From an uncultured Legionellales bacterium (GTDB lineage: Bacteria; Pseudomonadota; Gammaproteobacteria; Eutrophobiales; Eutrophobiaceae): DNA of 60,393 nt. The position numbers and the translations under genes were made by a program. Position 1 is the stretch's first letter, and every line of letters starts with the position of its first letter. The notes beneath the pieces are model-generated. The model was given only the letters and a program-made list of their open reading frames with translations. It did not search any database and had not been told where the DNA came from. Location of the stretch: NCBI GenBank assembly GCA_913046215.1, contig CAJWRJ010000005.1, forward strand, positions 1 to 60,393. Direction: 5' to 3'. Below, piece after piece: positions 16,648 through 29,942 of this stretch.

Positions 16648-19453
<2,806 letters not shown>

Positions 19454-19461
19454 TTATGTAA

Positions 19462-20778
<1,317 letters not shown>

Positions 20779-20793
20779 GCATAGGGTTTATTT

Positions 20794-21090
20794 ATGAAAT
20801 TTTTGACTTTTATTATGATAGTGCTCTTAATTCTTTTGCAATATCGGTTATGGAATGGAACTGGTAGTTTAAGTGAGGTTAATGTTCTTAAGAAGGAAAT
20901 TCAAAAAATAAAGAGTGAGAATGAGACTCTTAAAGAACGAAATTTATCTTTAACAGAGGAAGTTGTTGATTTAAAAGAAAGAGACGAAGCGATAGAAGAA
21001 ATAGCACGTAGCGAAATGGGAATGATTAAAGATGGTGAGACTTTCTATCAAATTATTGATAACTCAGAGGAGCAATCAAGCTCGAACTAA
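20794..21090 (+). CDS. ftsB: Cell division protein FtsB
   Basis: A 98-residue single-pass inner-membrane protein of the divisome that pairs with FtsL and FtsQ. Residues 1-16 form the membrane anchor, followed by a leucine-zipper-like coiled coil (about 28-70, heptad-rich and charged). The C-terminal IARSEMGMIKDGETFYQI matches the FtsB end region. It lies 15 bases after eno, as in many gammaproteobacteria. Confidence 0.92.
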   Translation: MKFLTFIMIVLLILLQYRLWNGTGSLSEVNVLKKEIQKIKSENETLKERNLSLTEEVVDLKERDEAIEEIARSEMGMIKDGETFYQIIDNSEEQSSSN

Positions 21091-21093
21091 AAT

Positions 21094-21798
21094 ATGTCTA
21101 ATAACAACCGCCTTTGGGTAGTGATTCCCGCTGCTGGGATTGGTAAGCGTATGGGTGTTGATATACCAAAGCAGTATATAACAGTTTGTGATAAAGCAAT
21201 CATCGAACATACTGTTGAAAAATTTACGAGTCGTAATGATTTACAAGGTATATTAGTCGCATTATCAAACTCTGATCAGCATTGGTCGACGCTAGAACTT
21301 TCAAAAAATAATAAAATTACGACAGTAACTGGCGGAGAAGAGCGTTATAAATCTGTTTACAATGCTCTATGTAGTTTGAAAAATAAAGCTGGTGATGACG
21401 ATTGGATTCTGGTGCATGATGCTGTAAGACCATGCATAACAACTTCCGAGATAGATCAATTTATAGCCGATTTGGACCATTTGAATGGAATTGGTGGAAT
21501 TTTGGCATTACCATGTTTTGAAACAATGAAAAAAGCTAATACCAATCATGAAATAGAAGAAACTATTGATAGAAAATTTATTTGGCATGCTCAGACACCA
21601 CAAATGTTTAGATATAAAAAGCTTTTTTTGGCAATTGAAAAAATAATGAACGAGAATATTTTTATAACAGATGAGGCAATGGCGATGGAATTAGCTGGCT
21701 ATAAGCCGATGCTTATTCAAGGCACTCACAGTAATATTAAAATAACTGATCAAAACGATTTAAAATACTTAGAGTCGTTTTTAAGGCAGGAAATATAA
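21094..21798 (+). CDS. ispD: 2-C-methyl-D-erythritol 4-phosphate cytidylyltransferase
   Basis: Third-step enzyme of the non-mevalonate isoprenoid pathway, coupling CTP with methylerythritol phosphate. The 234-residue protein has the nucleotide-binding IPAAGIGKRMG near 11-21, the KQYI motif after it, a HDAVRPC segment near 109 and a C-terminal GTHSNIKIT region. It starts three bases after the ftsB stop and is followed at three bases by ispF, so all three genes are probably cotranscribed. Confidence 0.95.
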   Translation: MSNNNRLWVVIPAAGIGKRMGVDIPKQYITVCDKAIIEHTVEKFTSRNDLQGILVALSNSDQHWSTLELSKNNKITTVTGGEERYKSVYNALCSLKNKAGDDDWILVHDAVRPCITTSEIDQFIADLDHLNGIGGILALPCFETMKKANTNHEIEETIDRKFIWHAQTPQMFRYKKLFLAIEKIMNENIFITDEAMAMELAGYKPMLIQGTHSNIKITDQNDLKYLESFLRQEI

Positions 21799-21800
21799 AT

Positions 21801-22280
21801 ATGCGAATCGGTCATGGGTATGACGCTCACCCTCTAAAACAAGGTAGACCACTCGTTCTTGGTGGAGTAACCGTACCTTATCAAAAAGGACTCGATGGTC
21901 ATTCGGATGCAGATGTTGTAATTCATGCTTTGTGTGATGCATTATTAGGCGCTACTGGTCTAGGAGATATTGGAACCTATTTTCCAAGCACAGATGAATC
22001 ATATAAAGATATTGATAGTCGACTGTTATTAAAACAAGTTTTAAATTATATAAGAAAAAGTAATTTTTCAATTGGTAATGTTGATATAACAATTCTGGCT
22101 CAAGAGCCTAAATTAGCAGAACATATACCAGCGATGAAAAAAAATCTCGCTGATGATCTAAAAACTGACAAATCTCTTATTAATATTAAGGCTACTACAA
22201 CCGAGGGCATGGGGTTTATTGGCCGAAAGGAAGGTATATCGGCACATGCGGTTGTTTTAATAATTTCTGGTGTCAAATAG
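21801..22280 (+). CDS. ispF: 2-C-methyl-D-erythritol 2,4-cyclodiphosphate synthase
   Basis: Cyclises the CDP-methylerythritol 2-phosphate intermediate of the isoprenoid pathway. The 159-residue length is typical. GHGYDAHPL at 4-12 supplies zinc ligands, GHSDADVV follows at about 34-41, and the C-terminal ATTTEGMGFIGR carries the conserved Thr-Thr-Glu. Downstream, the truD-surE-pcm-rpoS genes common in gammaproteobacteria are absent; a convergent smr gene follows after seven bases. Confidence 0.96.
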   Translation: MRIGHGYDAHPLKQGRPLVLGGVTVPYQKGLDGHSDADVVIHALCDALLGATGLGDIGTYFPSTDESYKDIDSRLLLKQVLNYIRKSNFSIGNVDITILAQEPKLAEHIPAMKKNLADDLKTDKSLINIKATTTEGMGFIGRKEGISAHAVVLIISGVK

Positions 22281-22287
22281 TTAGGTT

Positions 22288-22893
22288 TTATTTTTCTCCT
22301 GCTTTTAAAATTAGATATATTGCTCCAGTGCCACCATCTTTGGGTTGCGCTGAGTGAAAACCCCAAACTGCAGCTTCATCTCTCAACCATTGATTTAATT
22401 TATTTTTAATTTTTGGCGAGTTGTTTTTTGATCCGTGACCTTTTCCGTGAACGATAAGAACACAATCTGGATAAAGATAGCTAGAATTATTAATAAATCT
22501 CCCTAAATCTTTTTTTGCCTCACTAACTGTCAAGCTATGCAGATCTAATTTGTCCTTATATTTTATTTTTCCCTGACGCAATCTTTTAAAAATTCTATTA
22601 TTTTCTCCGGCTCTACAGAATTTTATTTCAGTATTACCATCAACTTTATCTAAATATGAACTAGTATCATTAATTTCATAATCATTATCAGTGCTATCTT
22701 CATCATTTTTTCTAACACTCGGCAATGGTTTAGGCTTTTTACAATTATTATTACTATTATTTTTTATTCTTTCTATCTTCCCAACAGCATCACGAAATAT
22801 TTTTTTATCTTCATCTGAGACCTGCTTATATTTATCCGGATCTTCCATTTTTAATTTAACCATTCTCTTGCATTTAGAAAAAATTTCATCCAA
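22288..22893 (-). CDS. Smr-domain protein, possible endonuclease
   Basis: A 201-residue cytosolic protein with a C-terminal Smr domain (about 115-195). The domain shows the LDLHSLTVSEAK motif, the VLIVHGKGHGS loop and a KDGGTGAIYLIL end. The N-terminal part is charged and low in complexity, with an SDEDKKIFRDAVG segment like those of the YdaL/SmrA group. Such domains are reported to nick DNA or RNA; the role here is inferred. The start is unclear: TTG at 22893 or ATG codons at 22863 and 22848, all inside or just beyond the end of purL. A short overlap with purL is likely in any case. Confidence 0.85.
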   Translation of the reverse strand: MDEIFSKCKRMVKLKMEDPDKYKQVSDEDKKIFRDAVGKIERIKNNSNNNCKKPKPLPSVRKNDEDSTDNDYEINDTSSYLDKVDGNTEIKFCRAGENNRIFKRLRQGKIKYKDKLDLHSLTVSEAKKDLGRFINNSSYLYPDCVLIVHGKGHGSKNNSPKIKNKLNQWLRDEAAVWGFHSAQPKDGGTGAIYLILKAGEK

Positions 22894-25800
22894 GGGCTAT
22901 ATTCACTTTTCCATTCACTGGGAAACCAGGAGAATTGTTTAGTTAGAAAAACTCTTTCTGGATGCGGCATCATAATTGTAAAACGCCCATCTTTATTGGT
23001 AAATCCAGTTAGTCCATATTTTGATCCATTGGGGTTATATGGATATTGTTCAGTAAGATTACCTTTGTTATCAACGTATCTTAATGCTTCAGATGATTTT
23101 TCTTTGCCAGTAGCTGGAACGGCACGTCCTTCACCATGCGCAACTACTATTGGAATTTGAGAGCCTTCCATATCTCTAAAAAATAATGATGGAGAATCCA
23201 TTATTTCGACCATTACCAATCTTGCTTCAAATTGTTCAGATAAATTAGGTAGAAAATCTGGCCAAGCTGACGCACCAGGTATTAATTCACGAATATGAGA
23301 CATCATTTGGCAGCCATTGCAAACGCCAAGTCCAATTGTATTATTACGATTGAAGAAATCTTCAAATAGCTTTCTAAGATTTTCATTGTATAAAATTGTT
23401 TTTGCCCAGCCACCTCCTGCACCAAGGACATCACCATATGAAAAACCTCCACAGGCGACTAAACCGTCAAATTTTTCAAGCGTGATATTTCCCTCTATTA
23501 AATCTTGCATGTGAACATCTAGACAGTCGAATCCTGCACGATCAAAGGCAGCCGCCATTTCAAGTTGACCATTTATTCCTTGTTCCCTAAGTATAGCTAT
23601 TTTAGGATTTTTACCTTTATTAATAAGGAGTGAAGTTTCCTTCAATTTAGAATTTAAATTAATAAAAATTCCTGAATCACTTTTATCTAAGATATTTTCA
23701 TATTCTTGTTTCGCACATTCAGGATTATCTCGAAGAGATTGTAAATGATAGCTTGTTGCTGCCCATTTTTGTTGCAATTCATTTATATCAGCATCTAGCA
23801 CTTGTTTTCCATTGAATATAAGATTGAATGTATTATTTTTATTGATTGTTCCAATATTATGAATATTATTTTCATGTAACCCATTTTTAGTAAAAGTTTT
23901 CCTTACACTGTTTTCACTATTTTTATCTATTTGTATTACTGCTCCCAGTTCTTCATTGAATAAATTTTCAATTAAATTTCCAACTAAGTTAAGGTTGATA
24001 TCTATTCCCACATGTCCGGCAAACGCCATTTCAGATAAAGTCACAAAAAGGCCACCATCAGATCGATCATGATAGGCAGTTATAAGACCTGATTCATTAA
24101 GAATCTGTATTGATCGAAAGAAAGAAATTAATATTTTTGAATTTTCCAGGTCTGGTGCTTCATCACTTATTTCATTGTAAACCTGACACAATGCTGAGCC
24201 ACCAAGGCGCTTTTTTTCATATGCTAGATCTATAAATAATAGTATCGATGACTCATCATCAATTAGTTGAGGTGTTAGTGATTGTCTAACATCAATAACT
24301 CTTGAAAAAGCTGAAATATTTAGTGATATTGGCGCAATCACTTTTTTTTGCGTTTGTTTTTCCGACCATACTGTGTTCATTGATAATGAATCTTTTCCAA
24401 CTGGAATACAGATTCCAAGTTCTTTAGATAATTGGCTGACAGCAGATACTGTATTGTATAAATTAACGTCTTCCTCGGGTTCTCCACAGGCTGCCATCCA
24501 ATTTGCAGATAAACTTATATCTTCAATTTTAAGAATACGTGCTGCTGAAATGTTTAAGATTGCTTCGGATAATGCCATTCGACCAGATGCCGGGGCATTT
24601 ATTATGGCAACAGGCGATCGCTCTCCAATTGCCATTGCCTCACCTGTGTACTCATAATAAGATGAGCTGGTAATAGCGCAATCAGCAACAGGTATTTGCC
24701 ATGGTCCTACCATTTGATCACGAACTACCAGTCCAGATACAGAGCGATCACCAATAGTTATCAAGAAATTCTTACTTCCAACGGTTGGCAATTTGAGAAT
24801 ACGATCAACGGTGGTTTCAAAATCTAGTTTTACTGTGACAAACTCTTTATTTTTTTGAAGTCTACCCGATACGTTTATTTTAGTTTTCGGCAAATCACCT
24901 AATAGTATTGACATTGGAATATCAATTGCATGATTACTAAAGTGGGTATCGTTAAGTACCAATCGCTCTTTTTTTGAGCTATTTCCGATAATAGCGAAAG
25001 GCGCGCGTTCGCGTTTACAAAGTTTTTTGAATTGATTTATTTTATTTTTAGTTATTGCTAAAACATAGCGTTCCTGTGACTCATTACACCAAATTTCCAT
25101 AGGAGACATACTTAATTCATCATTTGGAATGTCTCGAAGACTTAATTTTGCTCCTCGATTAGAGGCACTTACTAACTCTGGTAAGGCATTCGAAAGACCC
25201 CCTGCACCAACATCATGAATACTAAGAATTGGGTTATCCTCTCCAAGCGACCAACATCCATCAATCACTTCTTGGCAGCGTCGCTGCATTTCTGCGTTAT
25301 CACGTTGAACCGAGGCAAAATCAAGCGATGCATGACTTGAACCGGAAGTCATTGATGAAGCCGCACCTCCACCAAGCCCAATTAACATTGCTGGTCCTCC
25401 CAATACAACTAGCTCTATTTCAATTGGTATATTTTCTTTTTTAACATGAGGTTCACGAATCATTCCATACCCACCAGCGAGCATAATAGGTTTGTGGTAG
25501 CCATAAACCAGAGAGTTTGATTTTTTTTCTTCATACGTACGGAAATAACCACAGAGAGCAGGGCGACCGAATTCATTGTTATAAGATGCGGCACCAATCG
25601 GCCCCTCAATCATTATATCTAGTGCTGAAACAATACGTTCAGGTTTACCGTTGTCTTTTTCCCATGGTTGTGTGAAGTCTGGTATATTTAAATTTGAAAC
25701 TGTGAAACCTGTCAGTCCTGCTTTTGGTTTTCCTCCGCGTCCTGTTGCTCCTTCATCGCGTATTTCTCCTCCTGATCCCGTTGCTGCCCCCGAATAAGGT

Positions 25801-26711
25801 GAAATAGCAGTTGGATGGTTGTGAGTCTCAACTTTTATTAGTATGTGAATTGCCTCTTCTTTGTAGAGATATTGATGTTTTTTTGGATCAGATAAAAACC
25901 TTAATCCAGAAAATCCTTTCATTACTGCGGCATTATCATGATACGCAGATAGTATATTTTTTGGATTATTATCATGAGTCTGGCGTATCATCGAAAATAA
26001 AGAATCTTCTTTTTTATTATTATTAATTGTCCACTCAGCATTAAAAATTTTATGCCGACAATGTTCTGAATTAGCTTGCGAAAACATCATTAGTTCAACA
26101 TCTGTAGGATTTCTTTTTAATTTTTTAAAAGCTGAGAATAGAAAATTTATTTCATCTTCTGATAAAGCCAATCCCATATTTGAATTTGCTTTTTTTAATC
26201 CATTTATACCATTTTTTAAAATATCAATATTTTCTAACGGAGCTGGTTCAGATTTTTTAAATAAATCTTTAGCCACATTTTCACTTTCTATAATAGTTTC
26301 TGTCATTCGATCATGAATTAAGGGGTATATTTTCTTAATCTTTTGGTGTGTTAATTTTTTTTCATCAGCTACTTCTAATAGATAGACAGTTCCACGTTCT
26401 ATTCTTTTAATTTTTCTAAGACCTGAATTATGAGCAATATCAGTTGCTTTACTTGACCAAGGAGAGATTGTTCCGAATCTTGGAATAACTATTAACTTTT
26501 CATATTTATCTGAAAAGTTATATTTTTTACCATAATTTAGTAATACATCGAGTTGCGCTAGTTCTTTTTTATTTAATTTTTCACTTTCATCAATAAAGTG
26601 AATAAAGTATGTATCAATAGAAATAATTTCTGGTATGTAGGCTTGTGCTGTCGAGATTAATTTATTAATCCGAAATTTAGATAGTGCGTTACAACCTTGC
26701 AGTATCAGCAT
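22851..26711 (-). CDS. purL: Phosphoribosylformylglycinamidine synthase
   Basis: The large single-chain form (1286 residues) found in gammaproteobacteria, making FGAM from FGAR, glutamine and ATP in purine synthesis. The N-terminal domain starts LILQGCNALSKFR. The synthetase core contains the KVETHNHPTAISPY segment near 290 and a GDRSVSGLVVRDQMVGPWQ-type region near 655. The C-terminal amidotransferase has its cysteine in LGVCNGCQMM and the histidine in MMPHPERV. Nothing is truncated. It is the upstream partner of the overlapping smr gene. Confidence 0.97.
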   Translation of the reverse strand: MLILQGCNALSKFRINKLISTAQAYIPEIISIDTYFIHFIDESEKLNKKELAQLDVLLNYGKKYNFSDKYEKLIVIPRFGTISPWSSKATDIAHNSGLRKIKRIERGTVYLLEVADEKKLTHQKIKKIYPLIHDRMTETIIESENVAKDLFKKSEPAPLENIDILKNGINGLKKANSNMGLALSEDEINFLFSAFKKLKRNPTDVELMMFSQANSEHCRHKIFNAEWTINNNKKEDSLFSMIRQTHDNNPKNILSAYHDNAAVMKGFSGLRFLSDPKKHQYLYKEEAIHILIKVETHNHPTAISPYSGAATGSGGEIRDEGATGRGGKPKAGLTGFTVSNLNIPDFTQPWEKDNGKPERIVSALDIMIEGPIGAASYNNEFGRPALCGYFRTYEEKKSNSLVYGYHKPIMLAGGYGMIREPHVKKENIPIEIELVVLGGPAMLIGLGGGAASSMTSGSSHASLDFASVQRDNAEMQRRCQEVIDGCWSLGEDNPILSIHDVGAGGLSNALPELVSASNRGAKLSLRDIPNDELSMSPMEIWCNESQERYVLAITKNKINQFKKLCKRERAPFAIIGNSSKKERLVLNDTHFSNHAIDIPMSILLGDLPKTKINVSGRLQKNKEFVTVKLDFETTVDRILKLPTVGSKNFLITIGDRSVSGLVVRDQMVGPWQIPVADCAITSSSYYEYTGEAMAIGERSPVAIINAPASGRMALSEAILNISAARILKIEDISLSANWMAACGEPEEDVNLYNTVSAVSQLSKELGICIPVGKDSLSMNTVWSEKQTQKKVIAPISLNISAFSRVIDVRQSLTPQLIDDESSILLFIDLAYEKKRLGGSALCQVYNEISDEAPDLENSKILISFFRSIQILNESGLITAYHDRSDGGLFVTLSEMAFAGHVGIDINLNLVGNLIENLFNEELGAVIQIDKNSENSVRKTFTKNGLHENNIHNIGTINKNNTFNLIFNGKQVLDADINELQQKWAATSYHLQSLRDNPECAKQEYENILDKSDSGIFINLNSKLKETSLLINKGKNPKIAILREQGINGQLEMAAAFDRAGFDCLDVHMQDLIEGNITLEKFDGLVACGGFSYGDVLGAGGGWAKTILYNENLRKLFEDFFNRNNTIGLGVCNGCQMMSHIRELIPGASAWPDFLPNLSEQFEARLVMVEIMDSPSLFFRDMEGSQIPIVVAHGEGRAVPATGKEKSSEALRYVDNKGNLTEQYPYNPNGSKYGLTGFTNKDGRFTIMMPHPERVFLTKQFSWFPSEWKSEYSPWMKFFLNAREWLN

Positions 26712-26792
26712 TAACTTATTCTTTTATTGAATGTAAGAAGAGGCTTTATGTTATCAGTTCTTTCGGCATGATAATAGGAAAAAATTACTAAT

Positions 26793-27308
26793 TCACATGT
26801 TCAGCCTACGTAAATTTCTATCGGGTAAAGATGCCTCCCAAATTTCTTGAAACAAGTTTGAGTAATTTTTACTCGCTCTTGGCCCATTAAAATTTAGCGT
26901 ACCCTCATATCGACTTGCATTTCCACGATATAAATAACCAGTTTCATCTGCAATCAGTAGCGCCTTATTGTAATTTTTATATTCTGAAGATATTTTACGT
27001 AGTTCTATGAAGCTAGGTAATTTTGCGCATAAATTTAAAATTTGATGTTCAGTATTAATTATTGATTCAATATTAGATACTAGAATACGAATTTGCGCAC
27101 GTCTTCCATTAAGTGCTAAATTTTTTAGTGAATCTATAAAATTTGATCGGTTATAAATATGTGACTCTAAGTCTCTAGAAATAATTAATAATTTTCTTGA
27201 TGACTGTCTTGCCATCTCCGACACCACAAGTGATACTTCTTCCCTGGTCTCTGTTTTTGATATTCTATAGGGCGATTTGCCTAGTTTGCAGTCACCAAGA
27301 TCATACAT
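26793..27308 (-). CDS. Conserved protein of unknown function, phospholipase-D-like fold possible
   Basis: A 171-residue protein without a signal peptide or membrane segment. The layout (an LLIISRDLE strand, RAQIRILVSN, then ALLIADETGYLYRGN) resembles a domain fused to acetyltransferases in some Pseudomonas-group proteins (DUF7931-like, from memory), which has the look of half a phospholipase-D fold but lacks the HxK catalytic motif. No acetyltransferase domain is attached here. It lies 29 bases after purB start-side neighbour order (purB is upstream on the minus strand? no: purB ends at 27338, so purB precedes this gene in transcription), and probably shares its transcript. Function unknown. 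Confidence 0.65.
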   Translation of the reverse strand: MYDLGDCKLGKSPYRISKTETREEVSLVVSEMARQSSRKLLIISRDLESHIYNRSNFIDSLKNLALNGRRAQIRILVSNIESIINTEHQILNLCAKLPSFIELRKISSEYKNYNKALLIADETGYLYRGNASRYEGTLNFNGPRASKNYSNLFQEIWEASLPDRNLRRLNM

Positions 27309-27337
27309 ATATTATTTTAGGCTATTGATTTGTTATT

Positions 27338-28705
27338 CTAAATGGATTTAGCTTGTGTTTCAGCGTTACCAAGATAATTATTTGGACTTAATTCTTTAAG
27401 TCTAGATTTATCATCATCAGATATATTAAGTTGGTCAATAAAATTATGAAGTAATTTTTTATCTATTTTTTTTCCACGAGATAATTCTTTCAGTTTTTCA
27501 TAAGCATTATCATCACCAGAGCGACGCATGATGGTTTGTATTGCTTCAGTTAAAACCTCCCATGAATCTTGCAAATCACGATTCATTTTCTCGGCGTCAA
27601 CCTCAAGCTTTGATAATCCTTTTATACAGGAGTCAAAAGCTATAATTGAATGAGCAACACCAACACCCATGTTTCTTATCACAGTTGAATCTGAGAGGTC
27701 TCTTTGCCATCGAGATATCGGTAGCTTCATTGCAAAATGCTCAAAAATATTATTTGATAAACCTAAGTTTCCTTCTGAATTTTCAAAATCTATCGGATTA
27801 ATTTTATGCGGCATCGTTGACGAACCAATCTCCCCATCCAAATGTTGTTGTTTGAAATAACCAATAGATATGTAGCTCCAGATATCACGACAGAGATCAA
27901 TTAAAATAGTATTTATTCTAATTAATGCGTGAAAGTATTCTGCAATATAGTCATGAGGTTCTATTTGCGTTGTGCAGGAATTATAGTCGAGACCCAGTTT
28001 TTCAATAAATTCCCGTGATAAAGATAACCAATTAACACTTGGATAAGCAGCGAAGTGGGCATTAAAATTACCTACAGCGCCATTAAACTTTCCTAACAAT
28101 TTTATAGCTTCGAGCTTTTCAATTTGATTTGACAAGCGATTGACATATACAGCAATTTCTTTACCGAGAGTTGTTGGTGATGCAGCTTGACCATGTGTTC
28201 TTGCCAGCATAGCAACTGAGGCATGATCATTAGATATTTTTTTTAAAATAGTCAGTAATTTATTAAGTTTTGGTACCAATACAACATCTCGTGCATCTTT
28301 TAGCATAAGACCATGACTTACATTGTTGATATCTTCAGAAGTACAAGCAAAATGAATAAATGGCGTGGCATTTTTTAGCGGATCAAATGATTTAATTTTT
28401 TCTCGAAGGAAATACTCAACTGCTTTTACATCGTGATTCGTTGTTTGCTCTAATTCTTTTATCTTTATCGCATCATCAATTGAAAAGTTATTTTTAATAT
28501 CATCAAGAAATGATATTGAATCCGCGGTGAAAGTATCAAGGTCCTTTATATCAGCATGATTTGATAGAGACTTTAGCCATTCGATCTCAACTGCTATTCT
28601 AAATCGAAAGAAACCATACTCGCTAAATATTGATCTGAGCGCGTCAGTTTTATTTTGATATCGGCCATCAACTGGTGAAATTGCTGTGAGAGCTGATAGT
28701 TCCAT
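27338..28705 (-). CDS. purB: Adenylosuccinate lyase
   Basis: Acts twice in purine synthesis, releasing fumarate from SAICAR and from adenylosuccinate. With the ATG at 28705 the protein has 455 residues and begins MELSALTAISPVDGRY as in other gammaproteobacteria; a GTG two codons upstream is the alternative. The fumarase/lyase-superfamily signature is GSSTMPHKINPIDFENSEGN-like, near residue 290, and TSEDINN lies near 122. It is followed on the same strand, after 29 bases, by the small unknown gene ending at 26793. Confidence 0.96.
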   Translation of the reverse strand: MELSALTAISPVDGRYQNKTDALRSIFSEYGFFRFRIAVEIEWLKSLSNHADIKDLDTFTADSISFLDDIKNNFSIDDAIKIKELEQTTNHDVKAVEYFLREKIKSFDPLKNATPFIHFACTSEDINNVSHGLMLKDARDVVLVPKLNKLLTILKKISNDHASVAMLARTHGQAASPTTLGKEIAVYVNRLSNQIEKLEAIKLLGKFNGAVGNFNAHFAAYPSVNWLSLSREFIEKLGLDYNSCTTQIEPHDYIAEYFHALIRINTILIDLCRDIWSYISIGYFKQQHLDGEIGSSTMPHKINPIDFENSEGNLGLSNNIFEHFAMKLPISRWQRDLSDSTVIRNMGVGVAHSIIAFDSCIKGLSKLEVDAEKMNRDLQDSWEVLTEAIQTIMRRSGDDNAYEKLKELSRGKKIDKKLLHNFIDQLNISDDDKSRLKELSPNNYLGNAETQAKSI

Positions 28706-28776
28706 AATCACCTGATTAATTTAATTTGACCTTGATTATACATGTATTGGGACAGATAAAATCACTTAAAGTTCTT

Positions 28777-29817
28777 TTATGGCGAAGGATTTGGAATTTT
28801 TTCGTGTATCGATTCAATTTCCTTTATCACATCATTTGAAAGCTCGATATTTATACTTTCTATGTCAATTTTTAGTTGTTCCATTGATGTAGCGCCAATA
28901 ATGTTGCTTGTTAGGAAAGGTCGACTGGTAACGTATGATAATGCCATTTGCGCAGGGTCTAACCCATTTTTTTTAGCAAGTTTGACATACAATTTTGTTG
29001 CTTCTGTTGCTCTCGGATTTAGATAGCGAGTAAATCTTTCAAATAGCGTTAAGCGGGCACCTTCAGGTTTTTTATTATTCAAATACTTACCGCTTAGCGA
29101 ACCAAATGCCAGAGGCGAGTATGCCAGTAATCCAATTTGTTCACGATGTGAAAACTCTGATAAACCAATCTCGAAAGTACGATTCAAAAGATTGTATGGG
29201 TTTTGTATGCTGACGATTCTAGGATACCCTTTTTCATTTGCGATACGTAAATACTCGTTCAAACCCCACGGCGTTTCATTCGATATACCAATTGATCTAA
29301 TCTTTCCTTGTTTGACTAGTTCTCCAAGAACTTCGAGTGTTTCAACGATTGGAACACCATCTTTATCAGGAGCATGATAATATCCCAATCTCCCAAAAAA
29401 ATTTGTGTCACGTTCAGGCCAATGCATTTGGTATAGATCAACATAGTCAGTTTTAAGACGTTTTAATGAATCATCTAATGCTTGATTTATATTTTTCTCG
29501 TCAAGTTTAATTTGGCCATCACGAATATATGGCAGCCATTCAGCCTTTGCGCTCACTTTTGTCGCAATTATTAAATTATCTCGATCCTTTCTTTTATTTA
29601 ACCAATTTCCAACATAGGATTCTGTTAATCCATAGGTTTCAGCACGAGGTGGAACAGGGTACATTTCGGCAACATCGATAAAATTAATTCCCGAATCAAT
29701 TGCAAAATCTAATTGTTCATGCGCCTCTTTTTCTGTATTTTGTTCTCCCCAAGTCATGGTTCCCAAGCAAATTTTACTAACATTAATATCTGTATGACCA
29801 AGTTTTCTATATTCCAT
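28777..29817 (-). CDS. tas: Aldo/keto reductase, Tas-like
   Basis: A 346-residue NADPH-dependent aldo/keto reductase closely following the pattern of Escherichia coli Tas: LGTMTWGEQN near 19, DVAEMYPVPPRAET near 48 with the catalytic aspartate and tyrosine, a catalytic-lysine strand at IIATKVS, and MHWPERDTNFFGR near 133. GAGGT precedes the ATG by four bases. The substrate is unknown; tas was named for a genetic phenotype in tyrosine auxotrophs and not for a defined reaction. It is a single gene with a divergent neighbour, pyrC. Confidence 0.88.
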   Translation of the reverse strand: MEYRKLGHTDINVSKICLGTMTWGEQNTEKEAHEQLDFAIDSGINFIDVAEMYPVPPRAETYGLTESYVGNWLNKRKDRDNLIIATKVSAKAEWLPYIRDGQIKLDEKNINQALDDSLKRLKTDYVDLYQMHWPERDTNFFGRLGYYHAPDKDGVPIVETLEVLGELVKQGKIRSIGISNETPWGLNEYLRIANEKGYPRIVSIQNPYNLLNRTFEIGLSEFSHREQIGLLAYSPLAFGSLSGKYLNNKKPEGARLTLFERFTRYLNPRATEATKLYVKLAKKNGLDPAQMALSYVTSRPFLTSNIIGATSMEQLKIDIESINIELSNDVIKEIESIHEKIPNPSP

Positions 29818-29873
29818 ACCTACCTCTTTTTTTATATTTACTGGTAATTATTTATATTCTATATGAAAAAACA

Positions 29874-29903
29874 TTGTCGCAGACAAATAAGGCTGCTTAT
29901 AAT
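29874..29903 (+). promoter_or_regulatory. Candidate sigma-70 promoter for pyrC-rnt
   Basis: TTGTCG at 29874-29879 and a perfect TATAAT at 29898-29903 are separated by 18 bases, ending about 40 bases before the pyrC ATG. The TTG at 29874 could be misread as a start codon extending pyrC by 23 residues; the promoter match argues that it is -35 DNA. Confidence 0.55.
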
Positions 29904-29942
29904 ACCTTTCTATTTTATAAAGGTTACAAATTTTCGCCATCT

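Noticed and set aside
29874-29942. A 23-residue N-terminal extension of pyrC from TTG 29874
   Set aside because: The TTG overlaps a good -35/-10 pair, and dihydroorotases start just before the DDFHLHLRDG motif, at ATG 29943.
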